This document shows, piece by piece, positions 1-7,966 of a stretch of DNA of 11,491 nt (position 1 is the first letter of the stretch; every line of letters starts with the position of its first letter). The position numbers and the translations under genes are program-made. The notes under the pieces are model-generated. The model made no database searches, was not told where the DNA came from, and saw nothing but the letters and a program-made list of their open reading frames with translations. Origin of the DNA: Halomonas sp. (GTDB lineage: Bacteria > Pseudomonadota > Gammaproteobacteria > Pseudomonadales > Oleiphilaceae); NCBI GenBank assembly GCA_007135745.1, contig SLIH01000130.1, positions 1 through 11,491 on the forward strand, read 5' to 3'.

Positions 1-1179
1 AACACCCTCGCTGGGTGTATCCCGGCGTTGAGGGTTACGCTGCAGACCGACCAGCCGCAACAGGCTCCCGCGCACGAGCGGCGGATTGCGGGAGCGATTG
101 GATGAATTGCGTGCGGAATTCCTCTCACCAGCCTGCTCGTCATTATCTGTTTCATACCGACTGGAACGTTTGCGAACCGGGGCCCAGGTTACGGGCATGT
201 TCTCCAGTTCCAACACTCGAAGACCGCCCTCACGGAGACGCTGCATGAGCTCCTCCGTACCCCGGGGCCAGTGCTGCCGGAGTGCGGATTCAAAGGCGTT
301 ATAGAAAAGGGGTTTGACGTCATCACCGATCCCGGAGCGGAACACCGAGTAGTGAAGACACTGACACAGGGGTATGGGCGCAAGCGGATTGGTACGGTCG
401 TCGAGATCACTGAGACTCAGCTGTAACAGCAACTGATTAAGCTGAAAAAGCCGATTACGCTGATCGCTGGCAAATCGCGTTGCCACCATCTGCAGTTCCA
501 GCCAATCCTCAAACAGGGCCTTGTCGACTATGCGCAGGTCCTCGACCAACCCGCTGGCCTCTGATTCACCCTGCATTGCCGAGCGAAAGACATGCCAGCG
601 GCGCAGAAAATTCCGCGCCATTTCGTCGCCACCCTGAACCAGGGTGACGCGCGCATCTTTAAGCTGGCTTATCTCATTTGTCGCTCCAGCCTTTTCCAGG
701 CGGGTTTGAACCGCCTCCAGGGCCGCTTCCCTGAAACTGTCCAGCAACGGATTGAGCAATTCCCGGGCACCGTCCCGGAAGGTTTTCCAGAGGCGAATGC
801 GCTCCCCTTCATCCAGCAACACCTGGCGGTAACTCGCAGGCTCGGTTTCCAGCAAAAGCTTTACCAGATCCGGCATGGGCTCGAAAAACCGGATGCCGAC
901 ATGGGGAGAATCAATGCGCCGCACCTCCCCCATGACGCGGGAGTGGACTTCCGACCCGGTCCCCGCGACAAAGAGATGCATTTCTACCGGTGTTTCCGGC
1001 TCATCCAGCAACTGCTCCAGAACGTTGCGGGAGCCGACATTTTCGATCCACATACCCTGTTCACAGATATCCGCCACCTCACAGGGGGCGGGGTTCTGCC
1101 CGCGAGCAACAATCAGGGCATCGTGGCGCAGAGCGTGGCGAACGTGTTGACGGCGATCCTGATAAGGCATGAAATCCAT
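1..1179 (-). CDS. PilZ domain-DUF1631 protein, C-terminal part beyond the window edge
   Basis: The minus strand is open from the left edge to an ATG at 1179, giving 393 residues. Residues about 6-115 look like a PilZ domain: R10-xxx-R14 fits the RxxxR arginine motif, D37-I-C-E-Q-G42 fits DxSxxG with Cys replacing Ser, and the domain ends in the typical VGIRF strand. PilZ domains commonly bind cyclic di-GMP. From about residue 120 the protein is mostly helical, and the segment FEDWLELQMVATR (about 223-235) with the later NPLAP...LC stretch is typical of DUF1631, a proteobacterial family of unknown function. Family members are usually 700-800 residues, so roughly half is missing, cut by the window rather than by mutation. 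The start is uncertain: ATG at 1179 and ATG at 1170 are in frame and neither has a clear ribosome site. Cyclic di-GMP binding is inferred, and the Cys substitution leaves it open. Confidence 0.85.
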   Translation of the reverse strand, partial: MDFMPYQDRRQHVRHALRHDALIVARGQNPAPCEVADICEQGMWIENVGSRNVLEQLLDEPETPVEMHLFVAGTGSEVHSRVMGEVRRIDSPHVGIRFFEPMPDLVKLLLETEPASYRQVLLDEGERIRLWKTFRDGARELLNPLLDSFREAALEAVQTRLEKAGATNEISQLKDARVTLVQGGDEMARNFLRRWHVFRSAMQGESEASGLVEDLRIVDKALFEDWLELQMVATRFASDQRNRLFQLNQLLLQLSLSDLDDRTNPLAPIPLCQCLHYSVFRSGIGDDVKPLFYNAFESALRQHWPRGTEELMQRLREGGLRVLELENMPVTWAPVRKRSSRYETDNDEQAGERNSARNSSNRSRNPPLVRGSLLRLVGLQRNPQRRDTPSEGV

Positions 1180-1211
1180 TTGGGCAATGAGACGATAATT
1201 GCAAAAAGTGT

Positions 1212-1228
1212 AGTCCAAGTTCAGGACT
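1212..1228. repeat. Small inverted repeat upstream of the PilZ-DUF1631 gene
   Basis: AGTCC and GGACT flank a 7-base spacer, 33 bp upstream of the minus-strand start. It could be an operator half-site pair or chance. A second small inverted repeat, CTCCC-CACAA-GGGAG at 1276-1290, lies in the same divergent region and has no T-tract, so it does not look like a terminator. Both are short enough to occur by chance. Confidence 0.2.
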
Positions 1229-1394
1229 TAAAACACGAGATAGATCAAGCTCTGGCGCCGAAAACTCAACTCAGCCTCCCCACAAGGGAGCCACATCATC
1301 CTGCACATGAGGGACAACACCCGACACTCATTTCTCAACAGCCACAACCACGCTATGATGCATTGCGTTGAATAATCGATAAAAGGAGTGCCGC

Positions 1395-2402
1395 ATGAAA
1401 GCCGTAACCGTACGCAGCCCCGGTGGACTGGACCACTTGCAGATCACCGACCGGGAAGCGCCAGGAGAACCGGGGCCCGGTGAAATCCGGGTGCGCATTC
1501 ACGCCAGCTCCCTCAATTTCCATGACATGAGCGTCGTCACCGGCGTCATTCCCTCCGAGGATGGACGCATTCCCATGTCCGACGGGGCCGGTGTTGTCGA
1601 GGCCGTTGGTGAAGGGGTCCGTGAATTTGCTGTTGGCGACGCGGTGGTTTCCACTTTCCTTCCCCCCTGGCAGGACGGCCTGCCGCATCAGGACAACTTC
1701 TCCGCAGTTCCCGGCGATGGTGTCGATGGCTATGCCTGCGAGCAGGTGGTACGACCCGCCAACTGGTTCACCCACCAGCCCAGCGGCTACACTCACAAGG
1801 AGTCCGCTACCCTCACCACCGCTGGCCTCACTGCCTGGCGTGCACTGGTGGAAGACGGCAATCTCAAGGCCGGTGATACGGTGCTGGTTCTTGGGACCGG
1901 TGGCGTCTCCATCTTTGCCCTGCAGTTCGCGCGCATGATGGGAGCTCGGGTTATCGCCACCTCCTCTTCGGACGACAAGCTTGAGCGCCTGCGCGAACTG
2001 GGGGCGGAACACACCATCAACTACGTAACCGAACCCAAGTGGGGCAAGAAGGTGAAAGCGCTTACCAATGGCCGTGGCGTAGATCAGGTCATTGAGGTGG
2101 GTGGTCCGGGTACGGTTCCGCAATCCATTGATGCAGTTCGCATCGGGGGGCTTATTTCCCTGATCGGTGTGCTCACCGGCACCGGTGGCAACATTCCCAC
2201 GGCCAAACTCATGATCAAGCAGGCCCGGCTCCAGGGTGTGGTCGTGGGCAGCCGCCGCCATCAACTGGATATGATCCGGGCGATCGAAGCCAGTGATATG
2301 CGCCCGATCATCGACAGCACCTTTGCGCTGGAGGAAATCGCCAAGGCCTTCGAGCACGAGAAATCGGGCCAGCATTTCGGCAAAATCTGTCTCGAATATT
2401 GA
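1395..2402 (+). CDS. Zinc-free medium-chain dehydrogenase/reductase (quinone oxidoreductase/ADH-like)
   Basis: This is a 335-residue soluble NAD(P)-dependent oxidoreductase of the medium-chain (MDR) superfamily. The N-terminal GroES-like catalytic domain (about 1-125) carries the SLNFHD segment (39-44) and the GAGVVEAVGEGV turn (64-75). The Rossmann domain starts at DTVLVLGTGGVSIFALQFA (161-179), with the GxGGVxxFA nucleotide loop at 167-175, followed by ATSSSDDK (188-195) where the adenosine ribose or phosphate is normally contacted. Only two cysteines are present (115 and 332). The Cys of the catalytic zinc site and the four-Cys structural lobe are absent, so this is a zinc-free member. Such proteins reduce quinones or activated carbonyls and enones; the substrate cannot be read from sequence. 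The start is well supported by AAAAGGAG ending 6-7 bases upstream. The M48 protease gene follows after 52 bp on the same strand, so co-transcription is likely but no shared function is evident. Confidence 0.92.
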   Translation: MKAVTVRSPGGLDHLQITDREAPGEPGPGEIRVRIHASSLNFHDMSVVTGVIPSEDGRIPMSDGAGVVEAVGEGVREFAVGDAVVSTFLPPWQDGLPHQDNFSAVPGDGVDGYACEQVVRPANWFTHQPSGYTHKESATLTTAGLTAWRALVEDGNLKAGDTVLVLGTGGVSIFALQFARMMGARVIATSSSDDKLERLRELGAEHTINYVTEPKWGKKVKALTNGRGVDQVIEVGGPGTVPQSIDAVRIGGLISLIGVLTGTGGNIPTAKLMIKQARLQGVVVGSRRHQLDMIRAIEASDMRPIIDSTFALEEIAKAFEHEKSGQHFGKICLEY

Positions 2403-2439
2403 GAAACTCAACGGCCCGTTTCCGCAGACCATTCACAAC

Positions 2440-2457
2440 GGAGGTGTATTTCCAGTG
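2440..2457 (+). promoter_or_regulatory. Ribosome binding site fixing the GTG start of the M48 protease
   Basis: GGAGG at 2440-2444 lies 10 bases before a GTG at 2455. The reading frame remains open upstream into the dehydrogenase gene (to a GTG at 2293), but residues encoded there are unlike any M48 N-terminus. The GTG at 2455 begins a short polar tail just before the first membrane helix, as HtpX-type proteases do. Confidence 0.65.
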
Positions 2458-4383
2458 AACTTCTTCGAACATCAGGACCAGGCGCGCCGGCAGACCACCC
2501 GGTTGATCATACTGTTCAGCCTTGCCGTACTGGCCATATTGGCAGCAGTGAATCTCCTGATTCTGGGGGTAGTCGTCTACGGCGACGTTGAAGCCGGTGC
2601 ACCGCCCCCTGATATGTGGTCGCTGGACTTTATCATGGCCAATCTGGACGTGGTCATGGTCATCTCACTGATTACGGGCGGACTTATTGGCATGGCAAGT
2701 CTTGTGCGCAGCCAGAAGCTCAAGGCCGGTGGCAGCGTTGTCGCCCGGGAGCTGGGCGGAACCCAGGTCGAGCCGGATACCCGCGATCCGCTCAAGCGTC
2801 GCCTGCGCAATGTCGTGGAGGAAGTTGCCATCGCCTCCGGGGTTCCGGTGCCGGACATCTTCGTGCTGGAAGAGGAGATGGGGATCAACGCCTTTGCCGC
2901 CGGCTACTCCACCTCGGACGCGGCGGTGGCGGTCACACGCGGCACCCTGGAAACACTGGATCGGGACGAGCTTCAGGGCGTAATCGCCCACGAGTTCGCT
3001 CACATCGTGAATGGCGATATGCGGCTCAACATCCGACTGATCGGCATTCTGTTCGGCATTCTGGCCCTGGCTCTGGCCGGTCGCCTGCTGATGCACTCGG
3101 GCAGCATGTCCCGCAACCGCAATTCCGGGGGCATTGTCATGGCCGGGCTTGCGATCATGCTCATCGGCTATATCGGCGTGTTTTTCGGGCGCTGGATCAA
3201 GGCCTCGGTGTCTCGTCAGCGCGAGTATCTGGCGGATGCCTCGGCCGTGCAGTTCACCCGGAATCCGGAGGGCATCGGCGGGGCCCTGAAAAAGATTGCC
3301 GCCAACCAATACGGCTCCAAGCTCCAGGCGGACAGTGAACAGGTTGGTCACATGCTGTTTGCCAGCGGGTTCATGGGGCAGATGCTGGCAACCCACCCGC
3401 CGCTGGAAAAGCGCATAAAAGCCATCGATCCGAATTTTCGCATGGAGCAACTGCGCGACGTTCACGAGCAGATGCAACGCCATGACCAATCACGCAAGGC
3501 CGAAGCGGAAAACGAGGAGACCTCGCGCCGTGCACCAGGAGCCATCGGAAGCCTGCTTGACCCGGATCAGCTCATTGAGCGGATCGGGCAGCCCGGTCTG
3601 GGCCAAATCCTGGCGGCCACCCTGCTCGCCCAGTCCATTCCTCGGGCCATGGAACAGGCGGCGCACTCCAGCGAATGGGCGACGGAGCTTGTCTGTGCCC
3701 TTCTCATTTCTGATGATCCGGAGGTCCGTTCGCGCCAACTTTCCATGGTGACGGAGTCTCTGGGCACGGAAAGCGAAAAACAGATACGCAACCTTCTGGA
3801 AGCCGGCAGCGAGCTTGTGCCTGAGCAACGGTTGCCCTTGCTGGAAATGGCCTTTCCCGTCATCCGCCATCTTCCGGCCCCCGAAGTCGACCGTTTGCTG
3901 GCTCTGATTGACCAGTTGGTCCAGGCGGACGGCAAGGTCGACGCCTTTGAATACGCCCTCGCCCGCCTGCTGCGCAAACAGCTCGAGGACAACCGTTATC
4001 CGGAGCGCGCCCGCCCCGGCGGGAAGCGACGGCTCAAGGACTGCCAGCCACAGGTTAACGACCTGCTTCGAATCCTGGCCCACCACGGCCACGAAGACGA
4101 AAACGAGGCGGTAGCGGCCATGACGGCTGGACTGAAGGTGTTGGGACTGAGCCCCGGCGAGACTCACGCGCTGCGCGCAAACTGGCACGAACGGCTGGAC
4201 ACGGCCCTGAAGCAACTGGATGGGCTGCGCATGCAGGATAAAGCGCAACTGCTCCGTGCTCTGATCACCGCCATCCAGCACGCCGGCCAAATCGTACCCT
4301 CGGAAGCCGAGTTGCTGCGGGTAATCTGCGCCTGCCTGCATGTGCCCCTGCCCCCGCTGGACGCGGAGGCAACAGAGGGCTGA
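2455..4383 (+). CDS. HtpX-like M48 family membrane metalloprotease with long C-terminal extension
   Basis: This is a 642-residue inner-membrane zinc protease, probably in quality control of membrane proteins as for HtpX. Two hydrophobic helices lie at about 17-42 and 65-84. The catalytic HEFAH (179-183) sits in VIAHEFAHIVNGD, and the third zinc ligand is probably E257 in RQREYLAD. Two further hydrophobic segments lie between them, at about 194-213 and 226-246, the HtpX layout. HtpX itself is roughly 290 residues; here a predicted soluble, charged, helical region of about 290 residues follows residue 350. Within it, LVQADGKVDAFEYALARLL (about 488-506) resembles the acidic-Asp repeat of TerB-like domains, though that match is weak. 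Translation begins at a GTG with a good ribosome site. The gene lies 52 bp after the dehydrogenase gene and ends 22 bp from the convergent M50 protease gene. The protease call is firm; the role of the extension is unknown. Confidence 0.92.
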   Translation: MNFFEHQDQARRQTTRLIILFSLAVLAILAAVNLLILGVVVYGDVEAGAPPPDMWSLDFIMANLDVVMVISLITGGLIGMASLVRSQKLKAGGSVVARELGGTQVEPDTRDPLKRRLRNVVEEVAIASGVPVPDIFVLEEEMGINAFAAGYSTSDAAVAVTRGTLETLDRDELQGVIAHEFAHIVNGDMRLNIRLIGILFGILALALAGRLLMHSGSMSRNRNSGGIVMAGLAIMLIGYIGVFFGRWIKASVSRQREYLADASAVQFTRNPEGIGGALKKIAANQYGSKLQADSEQVGHMLFASGFMGQMLATHPPLEKRIKAIDPNFRMEQLRDVHEQMQRHDQSRKAEAENEETSRRAPGAIGSLLDPDQLIERIGQPGLGQILAATLLAQSIPRAMEQAAHSSEWATELVCALLISDDPEVRSRQLSMVTESLGTESEKQIRNLLEAGSELVPEQRLPLLEMAFPVIRHLPAPEVDRLLALIDQLVQADGKVDAFEYALARLLRKQLEDNRYPERARPGGKRRLKDCQPQVNDLLRILAHHGHEDENEAVAAMTAGLKVLGLSPGETHALRANWHERLDTALKQLDGLRMQDKAQLLRALITAIQHAGQIVPSEAELLRVICACLHVPLPPLDAEATEG

Positions 4384-4405
4384 GCGCCGTGCCGTGGATG
4401 CGTTC

Positions 4406-5530
4406 TCAGCGGCGGTTCAGCTCCATGTGCAACTCGATGGAACGCAGAATCCGTTGACGGTCAATCCAGCCGGACGGACGCTTGTCGTCCATGACCGGAA
4501 TCTGATTCAGATTCTTCTCGTTCATCAGCATCAGTACATCGGTGGCTGGCGTATCGGCCTCCACCGTAATCAACTGATCCAGAGGGGTCATCACGTCCCG
4601 CACCGGAGTGGAAGGCCACTGGTCCCGAGCCATCCTGCGCGCATCACTCAGGCTCACGAGGCCATGAACCTGTCCACGCTCACCCACAAGAGCAGCACGT
4701 TCACCTTTAGGCAACACCTGCTGGTTTACCCATTCCTCAATCGGCGTTTCCGGTGCAACCATTGGCAGCGCGCTATCGGCCAGATCCCGCGCCCGCGTGC
4801 CCGTCAGACGCTCACGCAGGTCATAGCTTCGTCCATGGCCCTCGGCCATGCTCAACAGGAACCAACCGATGAGAATGGCCCATAGCCCCCCGATCAGGTT
4901 TCCAATGACCAGTATGTTCCAAAGGCCCAGCCCGAAAAGCCCGTAGGAGACCAGTCGGCCCCCGGCAACCGCCGCGCGATTCCCCTTGCTGGCATCGCCG
5001 GTGAGTTTCCAGACCAGGGCGCGGAAGACACGTCCACCATCGAGTGGAAAGCCCGGCACCATGTTGAATATGGCCACGACAAGATTGATCACGGCAAGCC
5101 ACCCCAGAGCAACCGAAACCGGTTCCGGAAGCCAGATCGTGAGACCGGAAAGTACGGCAAAAGTCAGCGCCAGAACCAGGCTGACAATGGGGCCGGCGAT
5201 GGCAATCTTGAACTCATCACCGGCGGTTTTCGCTTCGCTGCTCATCTGGGCCATACCCCCGAAGATGAACAGCGTGATGGCTTTGACCGGAATACCGCGC
5301 TTCATGGCAACGAGACTGTGGCCCAGCTCGTGAGCCAGAATGGAGGCAAAAAATGCCAGTGCGGTGACCACAGCCGTGGTAATGGCAACACCCAGCGACC
5401 AGTGGGAGAACTGCTGCTGCAACCCTGTGCTCATGGTGACCACAAGAAGCGCAAAGATAAACAGCCAGCTGACATGAACCTCCAGGCGGATTCCACGAAA
5501 ATGGCCCAGCAATAATACCGATTTAAACAT
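4406..5530 (-). CDS. Site-2 protease family (M50) membrane metalloprotease with two CBS domains
   Basis: This is a 374-residue polytopic intramembrane zinc protease. Hydrophobic helices lie at about 20-35 and 46-65. The catalytic HELGH (67-71) lies in SILAHELGHSLVA, and the conserved second motif NMVPGFPLDGGRVFRAL (156-172) supplies the third ligand D164. Further membrane segments lie at about 108-130, 140-158 and 195-228. After residue 245 come two CBS-like units (about 245-300 and 307-368); the second contains VRDVMTPLDQLITVEADTPA, a classic CBS start. CBS pairs often bind adenosyl ligands and may gate protease activity, an inference here. No PDZ domain is visible, placing it with the SpoIVFB-like/CBS branch rather than RseP. 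ATG at 5530 is preceded by AAGGAA 6 bases away. Length and motifs appear intact; the substrate is unknown. It is transcribed divergently from the methyltransferase-ATPase fusion gene. Confidence 0.94.
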   Translation of the reverse strand: MFKSVLLLGHFRGIRLEVHVSWLFIFALLVVTMSTGLQQQFSHWSLGVAITTAVVTALAFFASILAHELGHSLVAMKRGIPVKAITLFIFGGMAQMSSEAKTAGDEFKIAIAGPIVSLVLALTFAVLSGLTIWLPEPVSVALGWLAVINLVVAIFNMVPGFPLDGGRVFRALVWKLTGDASKGNRAAVAGGRLVSYGLFGLGLWNILVIGNLIGGLWAILIGWFLLSMAEGHGRSYDLRERLTGTRARDLADSALPMVAPETPIEEWVNQQVLPKGERAALVGERGQVHGLVSLSDARRMARDQWPSTPVRDVMTPLDQLITVEADTPATDVLMLMNEKNLNQIPVMDDKRPSGWIDRQRILRSIELHMELNRR

Positions 5531-5588
5531 TCAGAGTTCCTTTTCTCAGCGAATTAAGGCGATCTCCAGCCGTTTCTAGCATATCACT

Positions 5589-5617
5589 TTGACTCTGCTT
5601 TAATTGTTATGGATTAT
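5589..5617 (+). promoter_or_regulatory. Candidate sigma-70 promoter for the fusion ATPase/MoxR pair
   Basis: TTGACT at 5589-5594 and GATTAT at 5612-5617 are separated by 17 bases, matching 5/6 and 4/6 of the sigma-70 consensus. They lie about 80 bp before the GTG start at 5699, in the AT-rich middle of the 168-bp divergent region. I found no convincing matching promoter for the M50 gene on the other strand; TATGCT read on the minus strand at 5583-5578 is the best -10-like hexamer but lacks a -35. Confidence 0.35.
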
Positions 5618-5687
5618 CCGATTTAAAAACCAGTCTGCCGCCGGCCTCCAACTGGCCAGGTACGACAACATCTGACCCATTGGATTT

Positions 5688-5701
5688 CGGAGCAAACAGT
5701 G
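5688..5701 (+). promoter_or_regulatory. Ribosome binding site fixing the GTG start of the fusion gene
   Basis: CGGAG at 5688-5692 lies 6 bases before the GTG at 5699. No nearby in-frame ATG is better placed, and starting here keeps the whole N-terminal methyltransferase-like fold. Confidence 0.6.
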
Positions 5702-7966
5702 AGCAGTAACAATCCAGGAATTCAGGCGGCGCTGGCGGACACTCCGCGAGGGGCATTTATTGCCTCAGCGGACCTGGCCGAGCAGATCTCGGGCCACAGC
5801 ATCCCACCCCGCGCTGTCGTGCAACGCATTCTGAAATTCCTCCCTCCCCTGTCACGGGATCATACACTGCTGTATGTCGGAGCCGGTTCCGGCTATGTGC
5901 CTGCAGTGCTTTCGCGCCTGGTGGAAAAGCTTTATGTGGTGGAGAAAGAGCCTGCCATAGCTGACATTGCGGCAACCAACATGGCCGGCCTGGGCATCGA
6001 GAATGTGGAGCTGATCGTCGCTGATGCCGAGACCGATATCCTCCTCGACGCGCCATGCGACCTGATAATCAGCGGCACCTTCCTGCAGACCCCACAGAAC
6101 CTGCTGCAGTCACTGCGCGAGGCGGGTCAGTTGATCAACCTTGAGCCGGAGAAAGGCAGACCGCCCTCTCTTGTGCAGTACGAAAGGCGGGGCGATCGGC
6201 TGGAACGGATCAAAACTCTCGGCTGGGTTGATTTCCGGCGCAATACGGACGATGTCCTGATTGACCTCGGAGTCGCCGGGGAAGACGTCGTACGCAAAGC
6301 GCGGGAGGAAGCCGTAACCAGTGGCAAGCCGCTGCTGCGCACCCTGCGCAGGATGATCAACTACGAGGAGGCGGACCTCTACCGCCGCCTGGCCGCTCAG
6401 AAACGGGGCGTTTCGTTCATTGAACTGGACAAACTGCTTCCCAGTCTGGACCCACGCCTGTTTGCGGAATTTTCACGCACTTTCCTTGACCGCCATCGGC
6501 TGATTCCTGCCTATTTCCAGGAAAACCAGCTGATGGTCGTCAGCGATGACCCGGACGTTCGTCTGGAAGCCATCGAACGACTGACCACGGCGGATTCGGT
6601 GAATGTACTATTGGTCACCCCAGCCGATTTCCAGCGGCTCTGGTCGCACCTGACCATCACCCAACGAGGCGACATGCTGGCGCGGAATCAGCTGGCGGAA
6701 GTGGAACAGCCGAAGGCAGACGAGGATCTGACAGGCAGCTCCGACACCAGCATCAGCCCCTATCTCGTTTCCATCTACGAGGGCATCCTGCTTGAGGCCG
6801 TTACCAATCAGGCCAGCGATGTGCATATTGAGCGCTACGATGATCGTGTCCGCATCCGTCTGCGCATTGACGGGGAGTTGCGCGACCTCGGTCACTATCG
6901 GCTGACGCCCCGGGAACTGCTCGGGATCGTCAATGTCATCAAGCTCCGGGCCGAGCTCAATATCGCCGAACGGCGACTGCCCCAGGGAGGGCGCTCCAGG
7001 CTGCGCTTTGGGGACTCCTCTTACGACCTTCGGGTCCAGACCCAGCCTTCCCTGCACGGCGAACATGTGGTCATTCGGCTGCTGCGCCAGACCGGTCGTG
7101 CCATGACGATGAAAGAGCTGGGGATGTCCCGCAAGACGGCGGGCCACTACCAACGGCTTTTGAACAACCCCGCCGGCCTGGTCCTTGTTGTGGGCCCCAC
7201 CGGTTCGGGCAAGTCCACCACGCTCTATGCAGGCCTTCAGGAGCTCGCCGACGACGGTTTGCGCAAGGTCATTACCGTGGAAGACCCGATTGAGTATTCC
7301 ATAGACAACATCCAGCAGACCCGCGTCCGTCCCGATATCGGCTTCAGCTTTGCCAACGCAATGCGCGCTTTCGTTCGCCAGGATCCTGACGTCATCCTGG
7401 TCGGTGAGATCCGTGACCAGGAAACTGCCCTGGAAGCCATCCGTGCCTCCCAGACCGGCCATGTCGTGCTCTCCACCCTGCACTGCAACGATGCCGTTGA
7501 TTCACTTCAGCGGCTCTATGACCTGGGAATTCACCCCAACTCCATCGCCAGCGAGTTGCTGGCGGTCATTGCCCAGCGGCTTGCGAAAAGGATCTGTGCG
7601 GAATGTCGTACCGAGGTGGAACCGGATCCCGTCATTATGGCGGAGCTTTTCCCCGAGGGTGCCCCCACGGGCTTCCGTTGCTTTGCGGGCAAGGGTTGCC
7701 CCAGCTGCAACGGCAAAGGCACTCGGGGTCGTGTGGCCGTGATCGAGTACATGCATGTGAACACCGACATCCGCAATGCCATCTCGCGCCAGCCCCCCAT
7801 CGGAGAGATGCGCTGGCTGGCGTTGGATGCGGGACTGAGCACCATGCGCGACAGCGCGCTTGACCATGTCATTGCCGGGACCATACCGCTTTCAGAGCTG
7901 CCCCGTATTCTGCCCGAGGAACGTATGGCACCGGAGACCCGTGGTGGGCGGAGAGAAACCCAATGA
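5699..7966 (+). CDS. PCMT-like methyltransferase fused to a GspE/PilB/MshE-type assembly ATPase
   Basis: This is a 755-residue cytosolic fusion protein. Residues about 10-185 follow the layout of protein-L-isoaspartate O-methyltransferase: LLYVGAGSGY (57-66) is the SAM-binding motif I, VVEKEP (80-85) the acidic end of strand 2, NVELIVADAE (102-111) and APCDLIISG (118-126) the following strands, and SLVQYERRGDRLERI the closing hairpin. The substrate loop normally reading GQTISQP is GHSIPPR here (32-38). Residues about 205-320 resemble a reduced T2SSE N-terminal (MshEN) domain. The ATPase core has Walker A GPTGSGKST (499-507), Asp box VITVEDPIEY (524-533), Walker B DPDVILVGEIRD (562-573), His box ASQTGHVVLSTLHCND (583-598) and a C633xxC636...C667xxC670 zinc knuckle. 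All ATPase motifs look intact. Such ATPases power type IV pili or type II secretion, but no pilin, platform or secretin gene is nearby. Its stop overlaps the MoxR start. Confidence 0.9.
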   Translation: MSSNNPGIQAALADTPRGAFIASADLAEQISGHSIPPRAVVQRILKFLPPLSRDHTLLYVGAGSGYVPAVLSRLVEKLYVVEKEPAIADIAATNMAGLGIENVELIVADAETDILLDAPCDLIISGTFLQTPQNLLQSLREAGQLINLEPEKGRPPSLVQYERRGDRLERIKTLGWVDFRRNTDDVLIDLGVAGEDVVRKAREEAVTSGKPLLRTLRRMINYEEADLYRRLAAQKRGVSFIELDKLLPSLDPRLFAEFSRTFLDRHRLIPAYFQENQLMVVSDDPDVRLEAIERLTTADSVNVLLVTPADFQRLWSHLTITQRGDMLARNQLAEVEQPKADEDLTGSSDTSISPYLVSIYEGILLEAVTNQASDVHIERYDDRVRIRLRIDGELRDLGHYRLTPRELLGIVNVIKLRAELNIAERRLPQGGRSRLRFGDSSYDLRVQTQPSLHGEHVVIRLLRQTGRAMTMKELGMSRKTAGHYQRLLNNPAGLVLVVGPTGSGKSTTLYAGLQELADDGLRKVITVEDPIEYSIDNIQQTRVRPDIGFSFANAMRAFVRQDPDVILVGEIRDQETALEAIRASQTGHVVLSTLHCNDAVDSLQRLYDLGIHPNSIASELLAVIAQRLAKRICAECRTEVEPDPVIMAELFPEGAPTGFRCFAGKGCPSCNGKGTRGRVAVIEYMHVNTDIRNAISRQPPIGEMRWLALDAGLSTMRDSALDHVIAGTIPLSELPRILPEERMAPETRGGRRETQ

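Noticed and set aside
592..1371. 259-codon plus-strand open frame across the PilZ-DUF1631 gene
   Set aside because: The opposite strand encodes recognisable PilZ and DUF1631 motifs over the same bases; this frame has no ribosome site or known motif.
1353..2432. 359-codon minus-strand open frame opposite the dehydrogenase
   Set aside because: The plus strand has intact MDR motifs and a good ribosome site; the antisense frame is a by-product of GC-rich codon use.
2293..2454. N-terminal extension of the M48 protease into the dehydrogenase gene
   Set aside because: The extra residues lie inside the neighbouring gene, do not look like an M48 N-terminus, and a strong ribosome site marks GTG 2455.
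6608..7483. 291-codon minus-strand open frame opposite the ATPase core
   Set aside because: It covers the Walker and His box region, which is clearly coding on the plus strand.
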